In this document: positions 44,501 through 55,320 of the stretch, piece by piece
How the letters are laid out: every line of letters begins with the position of its first letter
Numbering within the stretch: the stretch's first letter is position 1
NCBI GenBank assembly: GCA_037178975.1
Contig: JASJZH010000004.1
Coordinates: 7,998,001-8,062,000 of the forward strand
DNA length: 64,000 nucleotides
From: Oscheius tipulae
Taxonomy: Eukaryota > Nematoda > Chromadorea > Rhabditida > Rhabditidae
Reading direction: 5' to 3'
Notes under the pieces: generated by a model
Databases searched by the model: none
What the model was told of the DNA's origin: nothing
Seen by the model: only the letters and a program-made list of their open reading frames with translations
Position numbers and translations under genes: made by a program

Positions 44501-46156
44501 ATCAAACTCTGCCCAATTACGTCTGCCAATGTAAGGACGGGTTCAAGGATCCTGCTGGACAGTCTGAAGTTCACAGCTGTGACGACATTGATGAGTGCAT
44601 TGAGAATGCTAAGTACGATCCCAAGACAAGTGGATGCAACAATCTTCCTGGAACCTACGAGTTGTTCTGCTTAAAGGGCTACACTGACACGTTGAAGAAC
44701 ACCGTGAAGACTGTGGTTAACTGTAATCCTTTGAACGAGTGTAAGGAAGATCCTGCCTACGTGGAGACTATGGCTCTTGTTCAATTAGGCAAGGTCGACC
44801 CAACCAAATGGCAAAACTGGATGATTAAGCCCAAGGATGCCTCGTCGGCTTATGCCTACTGTTACAACGAGGCTATAACCAACAAGCGAGTTTTCGGTGG
44901 TGTGGCTTTGCCCAATTGCTTCGACTTGCCTCCGGAGCAAACAATGGCCCAGATTAATACCGGTCCCGGATTCAATCTGCCAAGAGGATTCTCATGTGCC
45001 TGCCCTGATGGAACTTTCGAGCTTGCCACTACAGGAGCTCCGAAGCCAAAGTGTTCAGCTACTGTCTGCAACTGCGACAGCTCCCGAGGGTTCAAATGCC
45101 AGAACGGAGCCTGCGTATGTATCGATCCCAAGCAGAGCATTCGCTTTGACAAGAGTACAAAGGTCTCATTCTGCTCTAATGTGGAGTGCGACACAGCCTA
45201 TACCTATCCTGAGGGTCTTGCCAGCAAGGCCGATAAGTTGGTCTGTGTAGACGACAAGTTCCAAGCCAGGAGTGGATATAAACTTATCAGAGATCCTGTT
45301 ACAAATGCTGTCCAGGACGTTGTTGGTATGTAATGGAAAAAAAAGACTGTAGAAATTTTCAGATATCGACGAATGTACTGAGTCAAAGGTAGACCCTTGC
45401 TGTGCTGGAAATTGCACGGGACAGTACTGTACCACGTGCGTCAACACAGAAGGAAGTTTCGACTGTGCTCTGAAATCAGCAGATGGTAAAACCTTGGTCT
45501 GCGCCCGGAATAACGTTGACAAAGCACAGTGCCAGTGCAATAGTAAGCTTTCTTCAAAGCTATGCACACTGAATTGTTACAGAGGTCGTCTGTCCGAATA
45601 AGGTCACTGAGGCCTGGTACTACAGTTGTTTCCAGGACAGTAACTCCACTTACGACAGCAGACTCAGTGATCCGAAGTACAACAAGCCGCTCTGCTCGAG
45701 ATTCTTTAATTACAACAATGCCCAGTTTGAAACTTTCCCCTCGCTGCTTGCTCTCTACCAGAGAATTTCCGGTCTGGATTCTGAGGATCAGAACAAGTAT
45801 GCTTGTTTCTTCGACAGTAACAACAAGGACCTTACCACTTCTCCCCTATTCAACTACTGGGACGCTTGCACAAGTATTTTTTATGTCATAGAAATTATGG
45901 AATAATTTTAGCTGACCCAACAAAAATAACGTGTGAAGGAGGAGCTAAGCCAGTCATTAAGACTGTCAACGCTGTTTCATATCCGTTCTGTCCAGCGAGG
46001 TACACTCCTGTCCCAATATCGCCTGCCGTTGCTCAACCTGTTGGTGTCGACTGGTCAAGACTTCCAGTCTGTATGCAGGAATGGGTTCTTCCCTCTTACA
46101 AGTCAGGAACCTTCGTCGTTGAAGGAGGAACTACGTTTATTGATATAGCCTACTAA
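35544..46156 (+). CDS. Giant secreted calcium-binding EGF-repeat protein
   Basis: About thirty exons over 10.6 kb encode a very large extracellular protein. Around 25 repeats carry the calcium-binding EGF signature (DIDEC, DINEC, DVNEC, DLDEC, DMNEC), with matching CxNTxGSYxCxC cores such as [14 protein letters not shown]. Other EGF and cysteine-rich units without the calcium motif lie between 40200 and 41400. The non-EGF C-terminus contains [10 protein letters not shown] and ends [11 protein letters not shown] with no transmembrane segment. The layout recalls fibrillin-like or other nematode apical matrix EGF proteins, which give mechanical strength and bind calcium. Exact identity is not established. 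The signal-peptide exon is missing from my model, so the 5' end is partial. A larger intron spans about 43330-43546. Confidence 0.85.
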
Positions 46157-46776
46157 TCAAGAAATGTAGACTTCACAAATTAACATCTTGTTTAGTGTAC
46201 TGATTTGTATGCGTTTGTAGATGCCATAAAATTGGACTAATTTCCAATCAAAAATGTCAGTCTAAGCAACTACAGTTTGTGCTGATGGATCTGTGATCTG
46301 TGTAGATCTGACAAATCGCCACTTCGCCAAATCTTTGAAGATTGATGTTCCGAGCGATCATTAGAGATCATCTAAAAAGCCGGATCTGTCTCTAAATGCG
46401 CGCAATTGTGACTTTTTGTCAAATGGCTACAAAAGTTTTTCTACAGAACGCCAAAAAATACCCGCTTGGCAGTAAAAAGTGAAGCAAATAAAACTTTTTA
46501 ATTTAATTTATACAGTTGCGGAGATCCTCTTTGACATGTTAGTCATGCACACTGCTTTCTAAATTGAGCCGTCTAGGTCAGTAATCTCTTGAAAAAAAAA
46601 TAATATTTTGCCTTTAATTGTTGCGTAATACCGTCGACCGCAAGATCGTTTCCTGTGATGCGAAAATCACGTTTCATCCCGCCGCTGCCAGTTCAAGAAA
46701 GGAACGGCGAAGCGCTTAAAAAGATCACTCTCTTGTCGCTAAGATAAGGCAAAGGCTCATCGCGGCTGCAGGTTAG
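46157..46776. other. Intergenic, nothing resolved
   Basis: AT-rich spacer with polyadenylation-like AATAAA near 46488. No gene seen. Confidence 0.45.
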
Positions 46777-48318
46777 ATGCTACAGCTTCTGCCTAGTCTG
46801 CTTCTGTTTTTATCCAGTGGTATCCAAGGAGATAGTAGTTCACAAAATATTGTCAAAGATGCCCTCTGTGAAAAGAATCCTTCATTTTCTTTTTGCGCAC
46901 AGACAAATTTGCTAAAGAAGCCAACGGCCAAAAGTTCACAGATGGAAGAGCTTCCCGTTCTTACTACTGGTCTGTTTGTTCTCATCTGCTCTTGAATTAA
47001 CATATTGCAGAACAGTTTGAGCCAACCTTTTTAGCTGAAGATGTCTCAGTTACTAACACACCGTTAGTTTCATAAATTTGTCTGTGTTGTAAAACATTTT
47101 CAGGACATCCACTCTACATCAAAACGACCCTCGTAAACCATCGAAGATGACCATTTGGACCTCAAGCAACAACGAGGTTTTCTCAAGCAGTTTTTTAATC
47201 GAATGTTTTCCAGAAGAAAGTCCCATGCAAGCCAGACTGTGAGGAAAGAGAATTCCCCCATTGTACAACTCAGTGCAAATGTGATTATCTGCTCCCAGTT
47301 GTTCAAAAGTACTGTAACCCACCGGTTCCCTTCTTCTTGGAAACCTGCAGGTCATCACTTCTATTGGAAGTAAGTTCACATTGTTTAGGCTGTGGTCAAC
47401 AGGCTGTTTTAAACCAAGAAACTCTGCTGATAAGTCGACTGTATGGCCATCAAAATACAGTGATGTGAGTTCAAGGCGAGTTCATATGAATAGGAAAACC
47501 TGGCAACTCTTTTTCAGACCCCAAAGTTCTTCACGTCTTGTGTCATCCAACGAGTCAGAAAAGCTGCATCTTCCACCACCTCTCCCCGAAAATCCAAAGC
47601 GTCACAGTCCTCCTGGGGAAGATATTGATGTGTTGGAGCAAGTAAGCAAGAAGAAGAAAAGACGAATCAACTCGGAGTTGAAAAGAAGAACCAGAAAACT
47701 GGCAACCACCCCATCACCCCAAAGTAAAAGAGAACTAGCAAGAGGGTTAAAGTGAATATCTTGTTTTTCATCGGTACAGAAATGTTCAGAGCATTTTCTT
47801 CTTTTGTCGGAAGTCCAGTTCAAGCAGCTAAGGACCTGATTAATGGAGAGGGAGTTTTTGCAAAAGCCCGTGCTCATGCTCCCACCAGTTTTCCTGTGGT
47901 CCCATCGGAAGCATCCTATGGTGCCTCATCAGGCGATCCGTTCCAAGTAGGTGGTCTTTGGAACTCTATATAAGAAGAAGTCCAGGGCTTTTCCGGTTTG
48001 ACAGACAGTCGGGGTATTCTACACCGTCCGAGAAGCAGCAGTCCTTTCACGAAGCCCGGTCTTTGGTCTGCCAATCCAGATGATCCTCACAATCGAGATC
48101 ACGCCAACAAGTATTACTACCACCCGGAGTCGGTAGGAGTCGACTGGCTCAATGGACAGGTTTGAGTGTCGCGTGTTTTGTAAATAAGATATTTTCAGCT
48201 AACTTGGGGAGCACATTGGGCTGTGCCAGCAGCGCAAGTAGGAGGAACTGATGGCTTCAGTGCTGTCCACTTCCCAACAATCGGAAACTTTTTGAACATT
48301 CCTGATGATTACGATTAA
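46777..48318 (+). CDS. Secreted cysteine-containing protein with conserved C-terminal block
   Basis: Signal peptide MLQLLPSLLLFLSSGI. A cysteine patch follows (KPDCEEREFPHCTTQCKC, LETC), then a low-complexity, basic and proline-rich middle (LPPPLPENPKRHSPPGEDID, SKKKKRRINSELKRR). The C-terminal block has RDHANKYYYHPESVGVDW, GAHWAVPAAQVGGTDGF and SAVHFPTIGNFLNIPDDYD. That last block has the dense Gly/Trp/Tyr character of a conserved nematode-specific domain, which I recognise only vaguely and cannot name. It is probably secreted or extracellular. Exon borders in the middle (47040-47760) are approximate. Confidence 0.6.
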
Positions 48319-48806
48319 ATTATTTTTATTTACAAGGATTATAGGAGTTCAATTGAACAAGAGCATGATTGAGGCGAGATACAGTTTGGCTTAGTTTTTT
48401 CGAACCTGCCATTAACTACCGGATATCACAGCAGATATTTTGAAATAATCTCGACAGGAAAACTTGTCACTCTTTCGCTGATAAAGTAGGATTATTTTCC
48501 AAAGAAAACAGTATTTCAGTGAAATTCCAAACGAGAAGATGTTTACCTACAAAGGAATAGGCGTAATTGTCACTTATTGCAACTTTCTATGTTTTCTTCT
48601 TGAATGATGTTCGTCTCTTTCAATAGGTAAGCATAGTTGTTGCAAGATTCTACACTGATACACCCGTACCATCCTGTCTCTCATGCGATATTGAACTTTC
48701 GAGAAAGAAGTCCCATTACTGTTTTAAGCGTGTGTATATGGGAGGTTCGAAAAAACATATATATATTTTGGAAAGAGCGTTATTTGGTCAAATCAAGAAA
48801 ATAATG
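48319..48806. other. Intergenic, nothing resolved
   Basis: 3' ends of two convergent genes and an AT-rich spacer. Confidence 0.45.
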
Positions 48807-50036
48807 TTAAACGAGTCTACTTCGGTACATTTCCATCATTTTCGTAGGAAGAAATCCAGTTAAGTGCTCCCTATATGGCTTGACGATCAGGAGAGTTGCT
48901 AATGGGTTGAGCGTGTAGTAAATACCAGTTGTTAGTTTGATAGAATTGAAGACGTAGTCATTCAGGAACTCGTAGCTGATATTGGCAGTTCTGTTGGAGG
49001 AAATAACCATAAGTACGAAAAAGGTTGTTATGGGAAGAAGTAACAAAAGAGTGGGTAGTGTTGTCTGTAAGAGTAAAACAGCACGGATAAAGACTGGACT
49101 ACCTGTACAGCAAACAAAACTGACAAGCTTTTCTGAAGTTTCACTGTTTCTGGAGAAGAGTACTGTGCATGGCGGAATATTTTTCTATGTGTAGCATACG
49201 TAAATGCGTATAGAAGAATGAATGACAAGAAGCCACAGAAAAGAAGTGGGGGTGCTAAAACATTATTTATATGTTAGACGATCAAACCGATAATGGCCAT
49301 GTACATGCCGTTTTCAAAACAGATGTAGACATCGTTCAGTAGATCTATCTCGTTCAAGATATACGTTGCATTGAGTTCAGTCGCCATTTCAATAAGCTTC
49401 TAAAAAAAACGTCAAGGCTATGGCATAATTAAGCAGTCCATCGGTATAGTTTGCAGAGGAACTTACCGTTCGATCTGCCAGTATTGGAAGAAACAATCCA
49501 AAAGTTTCGAGCACAGCCAGAGCTAGAGGGACCAAGTGGTAATGTGCTGAAAGTAGATTACTGAAGTCAAGCAAATCCTAACGAACTCTGTCATTGCTAT
49601 GATCCGTTCGCAGTTAAATGTTACAACGAGTCTCGCGAGTGTACACTCAAAGACTACTCCATAAGACGAAATGCACAGTATGCCGAACGCAAAAAACTGA
49701 ACCTATTTGAGTTTGATTAATACGGTTACTACCGAAATAACAGCAGGGCCTGTCCCAAAAGATTTGGCTAGGCCGTTCATTTTGAATAGAAACATTGGCA
49801 GGTACAGATCCAACATCAGGACCCAAGTAGCCATATGAAAACTCAAAATATCAATGATCTGTGCATAATATTAATCTGGAACCAACCAAAACACGCACCG
49901 TCATTTTTAGAAGATACCGTTTCAGATACCGCATTTGTTTTGGTGACTTTTTCCAAATGGCAAAGATAAGAAGCACAACAATGATTTCGGAGATGGGAGG
50001 AAGGAGGAAACATAGGGTTCGAAGAAGATCGTTCAT
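48807..50036 (-). CDS. srh/sri-type seven-transmembrane chemoreceptor
   Basis: The first helix reads LCFLLPPISEIIVVLLIFAI and is followed by the nematode-typical loop WKKSPKQMRYLKRYLL, like the KTPK.M.. motif of srh/sri receptors. The fifth-helix to third-loop region is SPETVKLQKSLSVLFAVQVV, matching the SPKTxKLQxxL motif of that superfamily. The seventh helix and tail read NPLATLLIVKPYREHLTGFL. Exons are short with 35-50 base introns. The ATG at 50036 may be internal, since the reading frame extends upstream into ...NFAWN. It is probably expressed in chemosensory neurons, ligand unknown. Middle exon borders are approximate. Confidence 0.78.
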
Positions 50037-50840
50037 GTTCCACGCAAAGTTCGAAGATTGTACCGCCTATAATAAAAGCTGTTTAGTGGGTGTAACAATT
50101 TGTTTCATTACTGGTAAATTGTTGATAGCGGGAACTACTGTTTACAATGCTGAAACTATAAATTTAATTACCGTCGGGAAGTTTTTAGCATGCGTCGATT
50201 GGTCGCGGTCGCACCCGAAACAAATCGCCCCAGCTAGACCAAATGGAACGGATTGAATTGGCTTTTTAACTGATGCTTGCTCGGATTTATTGGATAATGG
50301 TCTTTTTGGAATATTGACTCAGTCCGGAGACTACCTTGTGAACTTTTTTGAACACCACAGAGGCCATCAATCGGGAAGAAAATTTTTTGTGTAAGAACAT
50401 GGAATAACTAAGTTTTTCAGCGGTGGCAACGACAACGTGTTCGGAGCTGACAAGAAAGGCGGTGCGGGTGGAGGAGGACCGAAAGCTCCCGTTAATAAGA
50501 GTGCCAAAGATGCTACTTTTGATCCCAACTACAACGTACTTTTGACTTTTTAGCATATAAATGTACGAGCTGAGTAAAGCAAATAAGTCAGACACAATTC
50601 CACCGTTTCTTTTGTGTTAGTTGTTTCTTTTTAGTTGTTAGAGCCTTTTCTGTTGCCAATCCAGTGTTTAGAATATGTTTCGGAGTTGTGAACGGTTTTT
50701 GTGTTGTATACGCAGATGCATGCTTTCGAAGAAACTTTTCCAAAAGATTTCTGTGACAATTGTTCAATTGAAAACATTTATTTTTTTTAAACAATTTTCC
50801 TTCTCATTGCATCTCATATCGAAAAGGATCTTTCAATGCA
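50037..50840. other. Unassigned, with a Gly-rich coding-like fragment
   Basis: On +, a frame at about 50281-50390 (SGDYLVNFFEHHRGHQSGRK) joins across GTAAGA...TTTCAG to 50421-50553 (GGNDNVFGADKKGGAGGGG), ending in TAG. No in-frame ATG is seen, so this may be the 3' part of a small unlocated gene. Confidence 0.35.
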
Positions 50841-53800
50841 TTAAAAGTGATTGCTGTCGATGTTTTTCAATTCCCAGGTATCCGGTCCTTTGATGTGGAG
50901 TTGCACCTTGTGGTACTCTGGCAGAGTGCTTCGATGACCAACAGAAACGTAGCAGATTTCGTTCTTAAACCACATTTACACATGTAAAAAAGCGACCACC
51001 TTCTTCAGCAGATCGTAAACTGTCATTTCCATATCTTCACTCAGCCCACTTGTTGCCTCGTCCAAAATCACGACTTTCGGCTTTCTCAATAGTACTCTGG
51101 CAATAGAAAGTCGCTGTTGTTCGCCAGGAGACAAGATCTCGTTCCATTCGAAGTCAACTTTGTCTTCTAGATTTCCACAGAGAGCCAGGAGACGGGAGAG
51201 GGATAGAGCTTCGAGAATGCTAACAATTTTGGTTTCATCTAAATAAGCATCTTGGAGAATGTAAAGAAAACGAACCAAAAGAACTGTCATCTCCAGTGCT
51301 CGGAAAATGGAGCTGCTTCTTAAGAGATAAGTTTCCGATGGGGAGATATGTGTTCTGGGGAAGAAAGATGATCTCGTCGTAGCTGACAAATCGTTCAAGT
51401 TGTCCTGAAAATAATTGCTCATTTTTTTTAAGCAGCATCCTAAAGTTTTGCGCTCTTAATAAAGCTTACCTCTAGTTGGTGCCCATAGCTGTCTAAGCAG
51501 TCGCAAAACGGACGTCTTTCCTACTCCACTCACTCCAGAAATCAACATCGGCTTTGAACTGGAGATATCAAAGGTGATGCCTAAAACTCCCGTTGAAGAA
51601 AATACATCGATATATATCACCATTCAAAATCTTTCGTTTATCGTCGTTGGGAGCGTAGAAAACGAGATCTTTGACAGAGAACACACCATCCTTTATGGAA
51701 GTCTTCTCGAAGATGGCTGTCTCTCCACGATGAGTCTCTGCGTGTTGGGCATAGTCGACCAGTCGGGCAATTCTGAAAAACATTTTGTGATAACTTGACC
51801 CTTTTCAATTATAAAATTCACTCGCCCGATAGAATTACTTGGCCTGATTACCCAGCGCTTCTCGATTCCGGGTCATCTCACTCTCTCCAATGGCTCGCCT
51901 GCTTTTTCTACTTTCTACCATTGTTTTGTCAATTAACGCCAGTTTCCCGGTAATCTTATAGACATAAAAATCTGAAACATTACAGCTACACTCTAAAGAG
52001 CACAAGTTTATATGTACCCAGCACGTGAGAATACTGGTTCACGAGGTCTTCGACTGGAGACCTACTTATCACTTGGATGCAATCTTGAAGCAATTCCAGT
52101 TGAGCACTAATGACTTTTTTTTCGCCAATCCTCATATGCAGTTGACCTATCCCGAGCTCGAGTTAGGAAACAATGTGAGTGGTTCTGTTCCAAAAAAACT
52201 AATGCACTTGCAGACTATTATCTGTATAGCTGGATTCTGGGATTCTTCAAAAGGATTACCTTTTTCCGATTTTAATTGAAGACTTTCACCAACTTCTTAG
52301 TTTTATGTACAGGTGTAAAATAAAAATGGTTTCTGTGCAGTGTAAAACATTATAAATATTAAAGAGATCCAAGTTTTCAATAGACACTCATCTGTGGCCC
52401 ACTACCAAACGCTCTCTTCCTCTTCACCATTCCAGTCAACATACCGTTCACAGTCCTTCTTCTGCTGAGCCTTTTAGTTTTGATCACATCCTTCCCGGTA
52501 AGCTTTGTACAAAACAAAAGTTTTGCTATAGATGGTAAAGAATAGTTCAAAAAGACCAGTTTCCCCTTCTAAGATATCCTTTGACAGGTGAACATCTACA
52601 ATCTTTCGTTCGTCCCAGTGGCTATGAATCGACTACCAACGTAAACGTTTTTTTTTTACCCACATTTGACTGTCTATTTAGTACTCCTTTTGCTTCACTG
52701 GTTATTGGAAGAACGTAAAGTAATCTCTGCAGCCCATGTCCCGAACCGTGCAAAAACAGTATTTAAACCAATTATTGTGGCTTTTAATAAAATTCGGTTA
52801 TCTACCTCTGTGTATATCCAGCCATTTCTCCAATGTTCATAGCCAGATCGGTAAGACGAGTGAAGCTGTTGATTAGGTAGATGAAGTAGAAGGCGTTCTG
52901 AGTTTTGCCAGTTTTCTATAAAAAGTTTTGTCTCACATTACTAATCTGCTCTCCAAGTGTTGCTGGATCCTCTCCTTGATAGCTGTTCATAACAAAGATT
53001 GGAATTGCCTGGATAGCATAACTCAAAACGCCTCCGTAGTAATCAAAAAACAACTGGAAGTCTGCAAAGTAGACTACGAAGGATAGCGAAGATACTCACA
53101 TTGCGCAGGAAACTTCCAAAACGCCAGCCTGAGTTGATTTTTCAATAAGACGAACAAAAAGCTATCAGATTCGATCTTCTCAAATTCATGAGCATCGTAG
53201 AAAGCAGACTCTTCTGCATTATCTCGAACCGACACATGCTTGTATCTGAACCAGCAGATGATTGCTAATGTTTCGTGCTACCTGAAGTCTCCTTCACTTT
53301 TCTCGACCCTAGCCGACCACTTGGTAATAGGACTGACAATGATTCTATTTACAATGGTACCGATTAGGAAGTAGCCGTAGATACAGCCCACTCCTACTGG
53401 CCCGGCTCTGAATGCTGGTTGTAAAAAGATTAGATAGTTCTTCGTTTCGGAAAAGTTGTCTGTTTGCCAAACAGAGGTCAAAGTCTTAAAAGTTCAGCCT
53501 CTGTATTTCTGTCTCTCGGCCCGTAACTCACTGTTTCCACGTTGCCCAAGTGTAGTAAGCGATGACTCCAGGCGAAACGAGTAGGTACGGGAGAATAGTT
53601 TTAGCCAGAAGACTGGTCATTTTCTCTGCATCTTGTGTGATTCTTTGATCCCTAAGCGATATTTTTGGTCAGAAAGGGCTCTGATTCAACCCACGGATTA
53701 TCAATCTCTTGGTTGTCTACACAGTTCACATCGTAATACGTATTTTTTCCGAAATATAGCTTGTGAAGGGATGAGACCAAATTTTTCCGGAAGGAGAGAG

Positions 53801-54192
53801 ACAGAATCCAAGAGACGAGGTTTACAATAGCTATCAACTAAATAAGGCTTTGAAGCTGAAGTTTGAGAAAGTTACCAAAGTCTGACCGATGTAAATCAGC
53901 GAAGCTCTCCAGAAGACATTCCAGAACTGTTTTTCATCATGAGCCAAAAAAGCATTGTAGAATTTTCCGACAATTGTACCCGAATGGTAGGTTACATATT
54001 CGTCTCAAAAGTGTTATATTTTAAAATGACATGGAACTCACTGGCTGCGGCAACGCAGAATAGAAGAGCTGTCAATGCTACTGCCCATTCCCAGGCAGGA
54101 AAAAGTAGCGGTAAGAGTTTGACGAGACTCCGAACAAACCGAAATCCTAGGTAGTAGTCTTCTGTCAGATGTTTCGCTCCCATGGTTTTCAT
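50841..54192 (-). CDS. ABCD-type half ABC transporter, ABCD4-like
   Basis: The N-terminal part starts MKTMGAKHLTEDYYLGFRF and contains hydrophobic helices (WAVALTALLFCVAAASEF and more) over 52800-54190. A helical linker reads GEMAGYTQRIARLVDYAQHAE. The nucleotide-binding domain has Walker A GVSGVGKTS, signature LSPGEQQRLSIARVLL, Walker B KVVILDEATSGL and the H-loop in SVGHRSTLPEYH. The LSPGE form, instead of LSGGE, is the one I associate with ABCD4. ABCD4 handles cobalamin at lysosomes in mammals; ABCD1-3 act at peroxisomes. The substrate here is inferred only. One intron (about 51,775-52,808) is about 1 kb, far larger than the rest, and contains a gene on the opposite strand. Confidence 0.82.
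51890..52279 (+). CDS. Small secreted protein nested in the ABC transporter intron
   Basis: Three exons (51890-51949, 51986-52174, 52214-52279) total 315 bases, 104 residues. The signal peptide is MARLLFLLSTIVLSINASFP. The mature part is soluble with two cysteines (FICTQHVRILVHEVFDW, NNTIICIAGFWD) and ends LPFSDFN. It reads on the strand opposite to the transporter that hosts it. No family recognised. The start ATG is the first after a plausible promoter and gives a classic signal peptide. Confidence 0.6.
52441..52718 (+). pseudogene. ATG-less copy related to the nested secreted gene
   Basis: A signal-peptide-like exon (PFTVLLLLSLLVLITSFP) ends in TTCCCG before GTAAGC, just like the gene at 51890, but begins with ATA where ATG is expected. 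Two further short exons give VNIYNLSFVPVAMNRLP and PFASLVIGRT then TAA. It may be a decayed tandem copy or a small peptide gene with an unlocated start. Confidence 0.35.
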
Positions 54193-55074
54193 CCAGCTAT
54201 CTGTCGATCGTAAATTCTCGAAGGAGCGGTGATCGCGACAGATTACGAGTCACTGGCTAAGAGCGTAATATATAGGCAGAGTGATAAGACCGATCGTTCT
54301 TTGGAGCGATGTCTGTTACTACAACTGTTCTCTTGGCTGGTGGCTTGAGGTCTTTGTGTAGCTAGAGAAGAGAAAGAGGCAGATAATGTGTAGCAGTGGG
54401 AGCAATGTGCGACTGGAACGCAGACAAAGTGATAGTGAAGCCTTTAATCTGAAAGTAGAGTCAGAGAAAACACTGCATATTGTCATCTCGCATAACGCAT
54501 AAGGCTATTCAGATATGTGTATAGAGGTTTGAGAGTTGGTCATGTTGAAGTATATAAAAACGGTCTCCGTCTAAAAGAAATGACTAGCTTGTTACTCCTA
54601 ATCATTATCAAGATGAGACAGAAGGTTGTTACTATGAACTGATTTTTAATTGAGAAACAGAGTGCTCAACTTTTTTCAAACTGCTAGAGATATAATGCTT
54701 AACTCTTGCTCCCAATCTATGATTATTCCACAAATGTCTGTCAAACATGGAAAAGAACAAGCAGCGTGTAGACTGCTCTGACAGTAACACGGTGTTCACA
54801 ATCCTCAACTTTTCATACTGTTCTGCCATTGAATCTGCTATTTGCATTCAAACTATTAATTATTTTACATTGTTAAGACTTCCGTAACGCAGTCTTATTG
54901 AAATTGTCGATATAAAACGGGCTGAATAAGCGTGTAGCGCCTGAGCTAGAGAGAGAGAGAGAGTCTGGAGCATACATAGAAGTAAAGTCTAAATGTAGTT
55001 TTGTAGGTAGGTTTACAGGACTAACACTAAGTTTAGAGAAAATGGTAAGTTGGGTTGTGTAACGAGAACTCACC
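54193..55074. other. Intergenic, no gene resolved
   Basis: Contains an unassigned 71-codon frame on - (54632-54847) and a GA dinucleotide run at 54947-54963. Confidence 0.4.
54947..54963 (+). repeat. GA microsatellite
   Basis: About eight GA units in a row. Confidence 0.8.
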
Positions 55075-55170
55075 TGTTAACCAAATGTTTGCATCTATGT
55101 CGAGTATGGATGCCAGTTCCCCACCCATAGACTGACAACTTGAACGCTCGCAAAACTGAACTAGATGTTG
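55075..55170 (-). pseudogene. Partial copy of a C-type lectin exon
   Basis: Reads FCERSSCQSMGGELASI followed by ANIWLTG and a GTGAGT donor. SCQSMGGELA is nearly the same as ACQSMGGELA of the intact lectin to the right. No other lectin exons were found downstream on -, so it looks like a truncated duplicate. Confidence 0.55.
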
Positions 55171-55320
55171 TACTGTTGAAAGAAGTTGCCGCCAAATGTC
55201 GGAGATTATAACGCATTCCAATCTGGGGAAAAACGCATTTTACTTGACCGATACGTTTCTTTTCACTGTTTCTACTGCTTTTCTGCGCATGTGATACCTC
55301 TTAGTAGCAAGATTACTTTA

